Positions 1-10,665 of a stretch of DNA of 64,000 nucleotides are shown in pieces. The translations under genes and the position numbers were made by a program. The stretch comes from Perognathus longimembris pacificus (taxonomy: Eukaryota > Chordata > Mammalia > Rodentia > Heteromyidae): NCBI RefSeq assembly GCF_023159225.1, contig NC_063174.1:28293983-28357982 (forward strand), given 5' to 3'. The notes beneath the pieces are model-generated. The model saw nothing but the letters and a program-made list of their open reading frames with translations, made no database searches and was not told the origin of the DNA. Within the stretch, counting starts at the first letter, position 1. Every line of letters starts with the position of its first letter.

Positions 1-205
1 AAAAAGACAAACAACTACAAAGCAATACTTGCAAAACTGTTTGGTGTAAGTGAACTGAACACCTCAGGGGGGGAAAGGGTAAGGGGGACGGGGTTGGGGG
101 GTATGAAGACATGGTAACAAACAGTACAAGAAATGTATCCAATGCCTAATGTATGAAATTGTAACCTCTCTGTACATCAGTTTGATAATAAAAATTAAAA
201 AAAAG
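1..205 (+). mobile_element. L1 3'UTR end with A-rich tail, sense
   Basis: This is the 3' end of a LINE-1 on the plus strand, entering from beyond the left edge. It has a G-rich run (about 66-105), the phrase 'gtaacctctctgtacatcag', and an A-rich end after 'aataaaaatt'. The reverse complement of the same sequence recurs at 20.6, 23.2, 32.1 and 61.7 kb, and at 61.7 kb it is joined to L1 ORF2, which fixes the identity. No coding remains. Confidence 0.85.
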
Positions 206-724
206 ATCCATATCAGACCTTACAAATCACTGTTTTATAAATCTTAGAAGTTCCCAATTATATACAGATAGCTTCCTTATCTACTTTTTTGTATATTAAA
301 TCAGATTTCGTGTCCCCTAAGAATACCATTTTAATATAGCAAGCAATTCTGAGCCCTGTATTGAGTAGTTACTTATTTACCGTTATAACCCTATGAGTAA
401 TTTTTGTTCTTATATTAAGTTCTTTTTGGATTGGTGGGATTTCTCTTTGAACCCCTTTGATTCACTTGGTTTGAACAGGGATACCCTCTCTCCCATAACC
501 AAGGGTCAATGGAGTCTGGAGGTACTGGAAGTAAATTTATGAGGGTAAGTTAGGGGTAGTGAAGAGAATAAAGTAAGATGAACGGGGGGTTGATGATTTT
601 GGTTTAGTTTCAGTGAACTGGAATGGGAGAGAAGAGTAGAATTGGTAGAAAGAATGAGGTTAAAATGATAGACAATGGAGAGTCTGCAGAAAAGAGTAAA
701 TGTGTTAGTCAAAGGAAAGTAAAT
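206..724. other. Unclassified intergenic sequence
   Basis: AT-rich sequence between an L1 tail and a SINE. No gene, RNA or recognised repeat is visible. Confidence 0.5.
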
Positions 725-931
725 TTTTTTGGGGTGGGTGCCAGTCCTGCGCCTTGGGACTCAGGGCCTGATCACCATCCCTGGCTTCTTCCCGCTCAAG
801 GCTAGCACTCTGCCACCTGAGCCACAGCGCCCCTTCTGGCTGTTTTCCATATATGTGTTGCTGGGGAATAGAACCGAGAGCTTCATGTGTAGGAGGCAAG
901 CGCTCTTGCCACTAGGTCATATTCCCAGCCC
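725..931 (-). mobile_element. IDL-Geo dimeric SINE, antisense
   Basis: On the minus strand it reads as an ID-like left monomer, then the Geo right monomer, then an A-tail (seen as T's at 725-730). The flanking direct repeat is close to CAAAGGAAA (about 710 and 931). It shares diagnostic changes with the copy at 14987 (ID half 'cctcctacacatgaagctct'), so the two belong to one subfamily. Non-autonomous Pol III element mobilised by L1. Confidence 0.9.
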
Positions 932-934
932 AAA

Positions 935-1109
935 GGAAATTAATTTTAAAGAAAGAAAATGTGAAAAGAGAAACAAAGAAAAAATACAGAATAACAAACA
1001 CACAAAACACAAAAAAATTACCCCAAAAAAACCCCAAGAAAACAAACAAAGAAAAACAGAAAACAAATGACAACTCAAAATGGAAAATAAAAAAAATAAA
1101 CAAAGTTTT
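935..1109 (+). repeat. A-rich low-complexity tract
   Basis: Purine-rich, mostly A, with short aaac, aaag and aaat units. It lies between a SINE and the GC-richer block that follows. It may be an old, decayed poly-A tail. Reading frames through it are compositional artefacts. Confidence 0.7.
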
Positions 1110-2345
1110 GAAAATGTTAAATAAAATGGAGTCCTCCTTGTTTGGGTGGGCTCTTCCAGTCTCTGGTTTCCTTGCGATGGTCTACAGTCTATTTTTCTGC
1201 TGCTTGGCTGGTTTGATTTGCTTTCAGTTCGCAGGGGGTGGATCTGCCCTGACCCTTCTCCCCTGTTAAATTTTAGGGCTCTGTGGTTTGCACAGCTTGC
1301 ACATAGTACTTGGGTGTCCTCTGTAGATGCGGGATGCTGAACAATCTCGAGAACCATTGCTCCTCCATCTGCTGTGTGGCCTCTGCCTTTAATGCCTGGC
1401 TCTGAATAGGCTGGAGACTCAGTGGGGCGGGGCACCTCGGGCCTGGTTTACCTGGGTAAGAGTTGCTTGTCCTGGGGGGATGTTCCTCCCTCCTGGGCGG
1501 GGGGAACCTTCTGTGCTGAGCTGCCTATCAAATTCAACTCTGTTTGCAGGTGGGAATTGGGCTACCTCTGTAATGGGTATGTTCATCTTTCTTGGGAACT
1601 GTTTACTCTCCAGTCTGATTTTTCCATGCCACCAGTAGCTGCTCATTGCTTTTAGTTTGATTTTAGAAATTCTGGCTGCTGGAGAGTAGTCAGCAGTGGC
1701 GTTGATCTTGTGGTTGAGTTTACCTGAGTCTGTGAGCCTTGGCCTGGGAATGATCCTCCTCCCTGGGCGGAGCTGGCTCTCACACTTCAGTCACTCTTGC
1801 CCTTTCCAAAGATGACCTCTTTTTCCTCGCGTTCCTCTGGCCCTCTTTAGTTCCAGTCTGGTCTGACCAGGTCTATGCCAGTGTCAAAGATGGCACTTTG
1901 CTCTGACAGTGGGGGAAGGGCTAACTTCCAGAAGCTGCTCTGTGGGCACCAGGGAGAATGTCTGTCATGGGGTACTCACACTTTCTCTGCAATTTTGGCC
2001 CTTCAGTTCTCAGCCTCCTATCTACGTCTGTCTGCCACCATCTGGAGGATTTCTTCCTGGTTGCTCTTGTATGCTTTAGGTGCTCAGAGTGCCAGGTGCT
2101 GTGCCAGCGCCGGCGCCAGTGTGGTGGTAGGACATCCCCCACAGCTCAATTCTGTTTTCAGGCCAACAAAGTTGATTTTTCCTTCCTGACCACAATTCCT
2201 ATACTGTTATAACTTACTTGGGCTGTCTTTCTAGGAGTAAAAGTTTCTCTGGAGTGGTAAAACTGGGATGTCGAAGGGAGCTTAGCTAGGGCTCTGTTGC
2301 TCCTCTGCCGTATTCCCGGAAGTCTCCATTTTCTTTACAAGACCT
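1110..2345 (-). mobile_element. Probable L1 5'UTR/promoter-like block, antisense
   Basis: About 1.2 kb of GC-richer sequence with scattered CpG and internally related units. The phrase beginning 'gtttacctgggtaag' at 1446 recurs as 'gtttacctgagtctg' at 1718, each followed by a 'cctccctgggcgg'-like run. 'Caattcaactctgtttgcagg'-like phrases occur near 1215, 1530 and 2142. The right end carries 'gctcctctgccgtattcc', which resembles antisense L1 5'UTRs. No ORF1 or ORF2 is attached, so the family is inferred; an old ERV/LTR is the alternative. Confidence 0.4.
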
Positions 2346-2744
2346 TTTTTTTATGTGTTCAGACTGATGCTCACCAGTGTCTTTAGTTTGATCTCTGTCC
2401 AAAAAAAAGAGATTGAACCCATGGCTTTTAATTCCTTAGTGTTTCCCTTTTGCCTATAGTACTGTCCCTCAGACCCCTGCAGTGACATTCTTGCAAGAAT
2501 AGAAAGGTCATGCTCAAGTTGTTTCCTTGAATTTTGTGAGGTGGCTTGTCAGAGCCTTATGTTTGTTTGGCAGATGCTCTACCACTGAGCTAAGACTCCA
2601 TGCCTTTTGTGTACTGGTTGTTGTTGAGATAGGCTCCTGTTTCCTGCCTGGGCATTTTACTGTGCATTTTTCTGCCCAGGCTGTCTAAGAACCAATATCA
2701 TAGCAAGAATAACAGATACATGCCACTGTGCCTAGATAGCTAGT
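2346..2744. other. Decayed SINE fragments and unclassified sequence
   Basis: A short ID-like antisense piece ('gctctaccactgagctaag' near 2577) and fragments resembling antisense B1 ('cctgcctgggcattt') are visible, too diverged to delimit. Confidence 0.35.
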
Positions 2745-2873
2745 GTTTGAGATGGGGGGAGAAGGGTGAGGGGGTCTTACAAACTCTTTTGCCCAGGCTA
2801 GCTTTGAGCTGTAATCCTCCTGATCTTAACCTCCCAAGTATCTAGGATTGTAGGTGTGAGCCACTGGTGCCTT
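2745..2873 (-). mobile_element. B1-like (7SL-derived) SINE, antisense
   Basis: It shows the antisense B1 signature: 'tttgcccaggctagctttga', then 'cctcccaagtatctaggatt', then 'gtgtgagccactggtgcct'. It is old and lacks a clear tail. The next SINE is inserted at its outer end. Confidence 0.75.
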
Positions 2874-2881
2874 GCTGAATT

Positions 2882-3063
2882 TTTTTTTCCTAGTCCTGGA
2901 ACTTGAACACTGTCTCTGGCTTCTTTTTCCTCAAGGCTAACACTCTATCACTTAAGCCACAGTGCAACTTCCAGATTTTTCTGTTTATGTGGTGCTCAGG
3001 AATGGAACCTAGGGCTTCTTGCATGGTAGGCAAGCACTCTACCGCTAAGCCACATTCCCAACC
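2882..3063 (-). mobile_element. IDL-Geo SINE, antisense, older copy
   Basis: Geo then ID halves are read in reverse complement after a T tract. The insertion sits inside the end of the preceding B1-like element. The target duplication TGCCTTGCTGAATTTT is visible at both ends (about 2866 and 3065), so the boundaries are secure. It differs from the young copies at many positions. Confidence 0.88.
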
Positions 3064-4562
3064 CTTGCCTTGCTGAATTTTGTGTCTTAATGTCAGTGGG
3101 AACAAAACAGAAACCTTTAAAAATAATATAAATCTATTCTGGATCATTTAAGTCTTATCACTGTCATAAAATTTCAGTGTGTGTCACAGACATCTTGATG
3201 ATCTTGTTGGCACCAGGTTATGTATTGTTGAATGCCAGGAGTTAGTAAAAAACTGAACAGAGTTGTCTTGATTTGTAATAATGACTCTGATCTATGGGAA
3301 GGTCAAATACTGTAACAGCAAATTGTTTAAAGGCAGATTTTAAGTTCAATAGCTCTAATAAAGGGAAAGGCTTGGAGAATTTAGTTATTACCTATAATAT
3401 TGCAGACCAGGAAACCTAAGTGAATTCCAAACATGAGCAACAAACACCAAACATCAAACACCACCCACCACCAGAGCCTTTGCACTTCATTATATTTCTC
3501 TCCATGGTGTGTGAAGTTTTAGTGTCAATAATATACTTAGCACATTAAGAATTCATTGGAATCTTATTGATTTCTTTTAACAAAAGTGATTGTGGTTGTT
3601 TTCCATTTACATAAAATCTATCCACAAAAAAAAAGAAAAAAAAAGAGAAGTCAGGCAGGTCCCTAAATGAAGATGAAAGAGAGTAAAGGAACCCAGGCTT
3701 CCACTGATGATGAAAACCTGGTATGTAGAATGCATATACATTTTCAAGGGTCATAAGTCATTTTGAGATCTGCTCTAGCCTGCCCTTTCAGTGTTTTTTC
3801 CTCTTATCCTATTCATTGTTCATAAGCATTCTTTTGACCTTTGTTTATCCTTTTTCATATGGGAGCAACTTGGAAAAAATAGCAGCAGTACTGTCAGTAC
3901 TGTCACATGGCAGTAACTGAGATGTGTGTATATGGGTTTTTTTGGGGGGGAGAGGAGGTTGCCCAATTCCCTGAGGAAGGTAGGACTGGTTTCAGTTGTC
4001 AGGGTCTCCTGTGAGTTGGTAACAAGTGGTAACTCTCTCCACCTATCTTCCTCACCACCCCTGACCCGCCCCTGCCTCACACAAGAGGTGCCAGCAAGTC
4101 ATGAAGTCCCTGAACAAGTGTCCTTGCTTCTCGACAATGGAGAATGGGACTGAATTCAATTTTACAAGCCCTTTCTAAAATGTCTCTGGGTGAAGCCTGT
4201 CTTTGAATTCCCACAAAGTAGGAGGTTGTAAGTTATCACATCTGCAGCCTTCTGCTGTGTTTCCAAATTACCCCTTTCTTGGATAGCTCAGGGCCTGTGG
4301 TTAGGCAAATTAATCCTGGGAGAGGTTAAGCAATTGAATCTTAGAGAAGAGCACCTATGCCCTCAAGGCCCTGGCAACCATACACATAAAAATCTCCCAT
4401 TTAATTTATATCAAGCGTGGAATGAATAAGACCATGGTAATAAAGCATCAAGGCAAGAAATGGAAAGTAGATATCAAAATATTTATGCAATAAAAATAAT
4501 CTCTTTTGCTAATATAACTCAGGTTTTATTTTCTTGATAGGACCTATGATAAAAAGTATTTA
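3064..4562. other. Unclassified intergenic sequence
   Basis: No gene or classified repeat was recognised. It holds a small CA-rich irregular run (3427-3475) and A- and G-runs (3625-3650, 3937-3953). Short reading frames here look random. Confidence 0.5.
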
Positions 4563-4768
4563 GGGCTGGGGATATAGCCTAGTGGCAAGAGTGCCTGCCT
4601 CGGATACACGAGGCCCTAGGTTCGATTCCCCAGCACCACATATACAGAAAATGGCCAGAAGCGGCGCTGTGGCTCAAGTGGCAGAGTGCTAGCCTTGAGC
4701 GGGAAGAAGCCAGGGACAGTGCTCAGGCCCTGAGTCCAAGGCCCAGGACTGGCAAAAAAAAAAAAAAA
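4563..4768 (+). mobile_element. IDL-Geo SINE, sense, young copy
   Basis: A complete dimer: ID-like left monomer (A box 'tagcctagtgg', B box 'ggttcgattcc'), linker 'acatatacagaaaa', Geo right monomer and a pure A tail. The target duplication AAAAAGTATTTA is perfect on both sides. Its sequence is nearly identical to the copies at 12658 and 54620, which suggests recent activity. Confidence 0.95.
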
Positions 4769-4775
4769 GTATTTA

Positions 4776-5104
4776 AATCACTATAAGTCGATTACTATAC
4801 TTTATACGATACTGATGAAGAGCAAACACAATACATTTACCCAAAGTACAATAAATGAGCACTCAAAAAAAATGTAATGCTGAAGACTTCTCAATTTTGA
4901 ATGGCAAATGCTATCTCTACTCAATAAATTATCCTTTCCAGAACATATCAGAAATTTTATAATGAGTACAGCTGGAAGACAAATTGAAATATAATTGAGT
5001 GGTGTCTTTTAATCATATTTGCAGGCCAGCGAGGAAAGGTGGCTCTGGGGTTCAATAGTTATCTGTATTGTTTTAGTCACTAAACAAACTTATCAAGTTT
5101 GTTT
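4776..5104. other. Unclassified AT-rich sequence
   Basis: Nothing recognisable between two SINEs. Confidence 0.5.
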
Positions 5105-5207
5105 GTTGGTGCCAGTTTGGGGGCTTGGACTTGAACTCAGAGCTTGGGTGCTGTCCCTGAGCTTTTTTAATCAAGGCTAGTGCTCTATCACTTGAGCCAC
5201 ATCTCCA

Positions 5208-5271
<64 letters not shown>

Positions 5272-5370
5272 TGAAGAAAGGAGTCCTACAGACTTTCCTG
5301 CCTGGGCTGGCTTTGAACCACAATTGTCAGATCTCAGCCTCCTGAGTATTAGCTACTAATGCCAGCCTCC
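5105..5370 (-). mobile_element. B1-Geo type dimeric SINE, antisense, split by a (TG)n array
   Basis: The reverse complement shows a B1-like half (5275-5370, with 'cagcctcctgagtattagct' on the plus strand) and a Geo half (5105-5210, 'ggctagtgctctatcacttg'). The linker between them has become a TG microsatellite (5212-5268). Confidence 0.85.
5212..5268. repeat. (TG)n microsatellite
   Basis: About 28 uninterrupted TG units, located exactly at the B1/Geo junction of the surrounding SINE. Confidence 0.98.
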
Positions 5371-6772
5371 ATCAAGGTTTTATAGGAAGATGAGTTGGTT
5401 TTTTTTCTTGGAAAGATGAGCTATAAATGACACTGCTGTGTATTCAACTGTCATTTTCTTATCTTTCTGCTGGCATTTCCTATCTTCCTGCTGGCGTATT
5501 ATATCATTTCAATTTTAAAATGCTTTCTCAAAGAAACTGTGATTAAAAGTCATGTGTGAGTGGAAAGAATGTGGCCAAGGAATGGAAGACGGTTACCCCT
5601 CTTTAATTGTGGGAGTTGAGAGGGGCTCACATTCTGTTTGTGCTTTATAGATTTCCACCATCCTTTGAGATGTGACCTGGACCAAAACCTTATAGGGTCT
5701 TAGCAGAAGCTGGCATTCCCAAGAATAACCAATGGGGACACTTGCAAATGCTCAAAATATCTGTGAAAAGCGCCCCTACTTCATACTCATGATTTCTTAT
5801 TTTAAGTTCTCTCCATAGTGCTCTTTGTGATAGGAATATGAAAACAGACACATTGTGATTATAAAGCTGTCATTTTCTGTGGCCTTAGTTTTTTGTTGAC
5901 TACCTTTCCTTTCAGGAAATCACATTTACACCATTCTTCCTAATTCCCTTGGAGTCTGGGCTATACAACCATATTATAATGAGATGCTTTTGATCCTTTG
6001 ATAATTAAATGTTCTATCCATTGGTGAGAGACAGATCTGCTTTGTATAAAATTCTCCTTACTGAGAAAGGAGGTTAATGACACCTCCAGGTAGTAATAGG
6101 TAATGTTACCATAAGATAATAAGCAAATTGCCCCTGGCTGGGTCTGGAATCTATATCACGAATATAAAATACCATTTTATTTATATTACACAATGGGCAA
6201 TGTATACTGTGGTTCAGATTTTACTTTTAGAAAGAATGCAAACAGCTATAATTCTGTAAACCAATAATCTTAAATAGCTTTGTGGCTATTAACTCCACTT
6301 GCCATCAATTTTGCTAGGGATGTAATATACTAAATTTGCTTAAACCCATACCTATACCTGCAGACATTTACTGGATTGCTGGCATCAGGACTGGTAAACT
6401 GAGGCTGAAACCTCTGGGAGGTCATGGGAGGAGGGCAGTGTGAGGATTGATTTAGGATATCCATTTAGTGGGCCAGGGTCCCCAGTTGTTTAGTCAAACA
6501 ATACTGTAATCTAGATGTTGTGAAAGTGTTTGTAGATGTTGTTGACATTTGTTTTCAGTTGATTTTGTGTAAAGATTACCCTCAATAATGTGTAAAACTT
6601 CAATTTTAGCCAGTTGAAGGCTTTAAGCACAAAAAATAATATTTATCAGAGAAGATTGTCTAAAGATGACAAACTTACTTCTGCCTGCATTTCCAGCCTT
6701 CCCTAAAAATTTGAACTTGCCAGTTGCAATTATCTTGTGGGTCAACTCTTTAAATTAAAACTCTTTTCTGCA
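5371..6772. other. Unclassified intergenic sequence
   Basis: No gene, RNA or delimitable repeat was seen in this mostly AT-rich stretch. Confidence 0.5.
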
Positions 6773-7033
6773 AGGCATTGGTGGTGTGTTCCTAGAACCC
6801 TAGCTACTCAGGAGGCCAAGAGCTGAGGATCACAGTTCATAGCCAGTCCAGGCAGGAAAGTCTGTGAGATTCTTATCTTCAATTAACTACCAAAAACTCA
6901 AAAGTGGAGCTGTGGCTCAAATGGTAGAGCATCAGCCTTGAGTAAAAGAAAAGCAAAACCTAAGAGACTATAGTAGGCCTTTTGTTCAAGCCCCAGTACT
7001 AGCACAAAAGCAAAAAAAAAAAAAAAAAAAAAC
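6773..7033 (+). mobile_element. B1-Geo type dimeric SINE, sense
   Basis: The left half has the 7SL/B1 signature ('agctactcaggaggcc', 'gctgaggatcacagttc', 'ggcaggaaagtctgtgag'). The right half has the Geo signature ('gctgtggctcaaatgg', 'ttcaagccccagtac') and a 20-base A tail. Moderately diverged. Confidence 0.9.
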
Positions 7034-7350
7034 CCACCTCTTTTGTATAGGCATTCATTTATTGCATAATGATGCTTTACTTAACAAAACAATAATATGA
7101 TGGTTGTATCTTAAAATTAGAAAGGAGCTGAAATTCCAATGACATCATACAACAATGTATTCCTCATGTGTTTGTGGCACTATTAGTGTAAATACCCTAC
7201 TGTGCTACAAGTCATCTAAAAATATTGTACATAATAGAGCAAAATACTTAATAGTAGACATCTGTGCTCTTGATTTATGTATATACTCTACTATACTTTT
7301 AATAATTAGTTTAGAGTGCACCTCATCTATTATTAAAAATAGTGTCATGA
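7034..7350. other. Unclassified AT-rich sequence
   Basis: Lies between two B1-Geo SINEs. Nothing further is recognised. Confidence 0.5.
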
Positions 7351-7605
7351 TGAGCACTGATGGCTCATACTTGTAATCCTAGCTACTCAGGAGGCTGAGG
7401 TCTGAGGATTATGGTTCAAAGCCAGCTCATGCAGGAAAGTCTGTGAGACACTCTTATCTCCAATAAGCTACTCAGAAAAAGAGAGAAGTAGTGCTGTGAC
7501 TCAAGTGGTAGAGCTCTAGCCTTGAGCACAAACAAGCACAGAGACAGCACCTAGGCCCTGAGTGCAAGCCCCAGGACCAGCAAAATAATAACATAAAAAA
7601 AATAG
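7351..7605 (+). mobile_element. B1-Geo type dimeric SINE, sense
   Basis: Same architecture as the copy at 6773: B1-like half with 'cctagctactcaggaggctg', Geo half with 'tgactcaagtggtagagctc' and 'gtgcaagccccaggac', and an A-rich tail with interruptions. Confidence 0.92.
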
Positions 7606-8179
7606 AGTATCAACCAGTGTGTTATGTTATGCTGCAGTGTCATCACACATCTGGTGTCTACAGTGTGTTGGGATTAAATTACATTGAGAAGCCCTGCAGT
7701 GATTGAACTATTCCACGTGACTTTCTGTAAGTGCAATATGATAGTCACACAGTAGTGAAATTGTCTAACAATCTGGTTCTCCAAATATATCCCTGCCTTT
7801 AGACATTAAGCATTAACACATAATTGTGTTCATTATATGTATATAATCCACATACATATTGGTTCTATCTCTCTGGAGAATCCAGACTAATACAGTGGTA
7901 AGAGAAAGATAGAGATAGGTTGTTTACAAACCCCCAAGACTTTACTGGGTCCTTGAAGAAAGCGGGTATCATGGATTTAGCCACATCTGATTGCTAGGAA
8001 AGTGCTCCTGGTGGTCCTTTTCACAGAAGCCACCTCCCTGCAGCATGTCTAACAAGCCCCATTTCAAATCATCCCTTCTCACACCTTGACATTCAAGAAA
8101 TGGCATGTTAAGAAAGGGAAACAACATGCTCTCAACTACACTCTTCATTACCCATCAGGAGGTGCCTCAGACCAGTGTT
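7606..8179. other. Unclassified intergenic sequence
   Basis: Contains a fragment ('ctctctggagaatccagact' at 7870) like the common mammalian 'ctctggagaaccctgactaat' phrase of old LTR-type repeats. No gene was recognised. Confidence 0.4.
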
Positions 8180-8534
8180 TTCATCCACAACTGATCTATG
8201 AGCCAGTGACCATACAGTCCTGCTATCTGTGAATATGTCCTTACTTGGGAATTGGGCCTTCACACATATTATCAAGTTAAAATGAGGTTAGAAGGGTGAG
8301 ATCGAATCCAGGATGACTGGTAGCCAAGGAACACTGAAGATTGCTGACAAATGCCACATGCTAGATGGATCCTCCCCTACAGATTTCAGAATTTCAGTGG
8401 GTGCATGGCCCTGACAACACATCAATTTCAGACATATTTTCCAGAATTATGAGATAGCATCTTTTTATTACTTTGGTGAACCATATGATTTGAAATCCTT
8501 TGTTACAGCAGCACCAAGAAATTAGGGCATGGTC
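8180..8534 (+). mobile_element. Ancient MLT1-like (MaLR/ERVL) LTR, sense
   Basis: In order, it matches a widespread mammalian LTR pattern as I remember it: a 'gggccttcacacatatt' and 'gttaaaatgaggtta' block, an 'agccaaggaacactgaagat' block, then 'gaattatgagat' and 'tttgttacagcagcaccaag' near the end. Strongly decayed. The subfamily name is a best guess. Confidence 0.5.
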
Positions 8535-9299
8535 CCAGAGGAGGCCCTGAAAATAAAAATACTTTTAGTATATTCTCCATTGACTGACCCACAAGCTAAT
8601 CACATTTAGGCTCATATGTGAGTAATTTCTCCTAGTGTAAATAGGGCAGGTATGCTTACTGCAAGCTGACACATGCAGACGGGGGTTCTAAATCACTAAG
8701 ACTCATGTTGAAGGCCTCTGGTAATGGAGTCTTATGCAGCCCATCTGTGTAGACTGTTCTGTCTATGGATCTGCCCAGTATGGGGTAATCAGTTTGACTT
8801 GTTTACTTAAGTTTCCTGGGGATTTAACAATGATGAAAGGCCAATATGTTCTCAAGGAAAGATTCTCAAGATCCATGCTACTGTGCAAGCTTTCTAGCTC
8901 AGTCTTTGCAGCTGAATTCCAATTTATAATATATTTGGGAAGCCTCATGTCCTTGGGGCAAATCTATATCCCCAGTGGAATTGTCTGATGAAGTGGGCTC
9001 TGTTAAGTTCTCAGGAGATTTCATATGCTTTGATTACTGCTCATAAGGTTTCTATTTCTTCAAGGAGCTTAATGAGATTTTTCTGGGGGGCAAAAATCAT
9101 AAATTTCCATGTTTTAATAGCTCAGCTGATGTGAATATGAATTACATCCCTTTCACTGCCCATAAAACAATGCTTCTCATTTATTTCTTTTGTGAGGTAG
9201 GCAATTCAAATGTCATCTGGTCCATCACATTTAAGAAATATAAAGAAAGCATAATTAAGTATAAATATTAATTTTCTTTTAATGGTAAATATTTTAAAA
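8535..9299. other. Repeat-poor unclassified sequence
   Basis: No interspersed repeat is visible. Short reading frames lack recognisable protein features. Confidence 0.5.
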
Positions 9300-9960
9300 C
9301 ATGCCATTTCTCAGGTTTTCCAAGTATGGGATGCTGAATGTGAGTTCTGTACGAATCAATTTCAGTGGCCAAAGAAATGATTTTGTAGTCTTAAATATAT
9401 CTGCATTCATTTACTTTATGGATGTCATTGCAGGGGAAAGACAAGGTTTTTTCAGTAAGTTCAAACTTATTAAAATGGCCTTTTGTCTCTCCACAAATCT
9501 TCCTTGACTTATTTTTTTTTCAGGTCTTTTATTTAAAAGTACTTCTGTAATTCAAATCATTCTAACCAAATTCATGCTTGACAGCCAAGTGTTTTAATAG
9601 CTCCCCTGCCTCCCCTTCATGTGATGGCAAATGCATCATGTGCTCCACTGTCAGATCACTAACAGTGGCATCCATTTCTTTGAGGAGGCTGGGAATTAAA
9701 AACAAAACAAAACGCAATCAAAATCATTCTAAACGAAACGGCAAATTTAGCTGGTGGGATGTGCAGAATACTAATAAGCAGTCGGTCAGGCCTGCTGTGC
9801 ACTTGTGCATTGTGGGTGAAGAATTAATGACCTTGCTCAAGACTTAAGCTTAGACAGTCACTACAGCTGACCTTTGATTACACTCCAGCCGCCTCACCTC
9901 TCCAGGGATCTTGAGTCACATATTTGCTCACTTCTGTGGGGTGCAACATAGACAGGATGA
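9300..9960. promoter_or_regulatory. Candidate conserved noncoding element
   Basis: A repeat-free block with dense transcription-factor-like words: 'cagctgacctttgattaca' at 9868 (E-box next to a TCF/LEF-like CTTTGAT), 'gaattaatgacc', and paired phrases 'gttttaatagctc' (9110 and 9590) and 'aaatcattct' (9556 and 9720). Regulatory function is inference from composition only. Cross-species alignment would decide it. Confidence 0.25.
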
Positions 9961-10594
9961 ATGATGGGTTTTGGGGGGAGGGGGTGCAATCTTCACAGTG
10001 CACAACTGCCTAGTTTTGAACTACCTTATTCTATGAACTGAGAGATTCTAGAAAGTCATTTTGAAGATTAAATAAATATATATTCATTACTTTTCTCCTG
10101 TTGCTTATGATCTTTTAAAAAACCAAAAACACCTCTTCAGAAACACTTACAATCTATACAAAACTGAAAGGACTCCTTAAGCTGAAAGAAGGGGAAGACT
10201 CAACTGTCTGATAAATCACTTCCTATTTTTTGCCCTATGTGTATACAATGTAGAAACACAAAATCTGTATTATGAACAGTGAGTGCTGTTGTTTAAGTAT
10301 TTTCCCCCAAGTTTCATGCAATCAAGATCAAAAGCAGCTCTGTTTTTTTATTTGGAAAAACACAGCAATGTTCAGGTTGTTGAAAGTGATTTTGCTACTG
10401 AGGGTCAGAACTAGTGTTCCCACAGCACAGTGTGACCCCAGGACCTGAGTGTTCACTGACACATTTTATTACTAATATTTTCTCTTGGAAATCCAATTAG
10501 TGAAAAGTGTATGGAAAGGCTCTAATGGTATCTGTGTGGCATGTCCACTATCTCCTAGTCAGTGAAGCTATAAACAAAAGATCAACAGTTGATG
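9961..10594. other. Unclassified; holds one copy of a local duplicated motif
   Basis: Bases 10131-10205 resemble 11632-11702 (shared 'cttacaatct', 'gaaaggac', 'ttaagctgaa' and similar words). No gene was seen. Confidence 0.5.
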
Positions 10595-10665
10595 ATGATT
10601 TTTAATTTTTTAAATTTTATTTTATTGTAAAGGTGATGAACAGGGGGGGTTATAGTTACAGAAGA
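10595..10665 (-). mobile_element. Short L1 3'-end fragment, antisense
   Basis: T-rich start followed by 'attgtaaaggtgatgaacag' and a G run. This is the reverse complement of the L1 3' terminus seen at 20.6 and 61.7 kb. Severely truncated and old. Confidence 0.55.

Noticed and set aside
4563..4640. tRNA-like A and B boxes in SINE left monomers
   Set aside because: They are the Pol III promoter of ID-type SINEs. No tRNA cloverleaf with a proper acceptor stem is present, so they are not tRNA genes.
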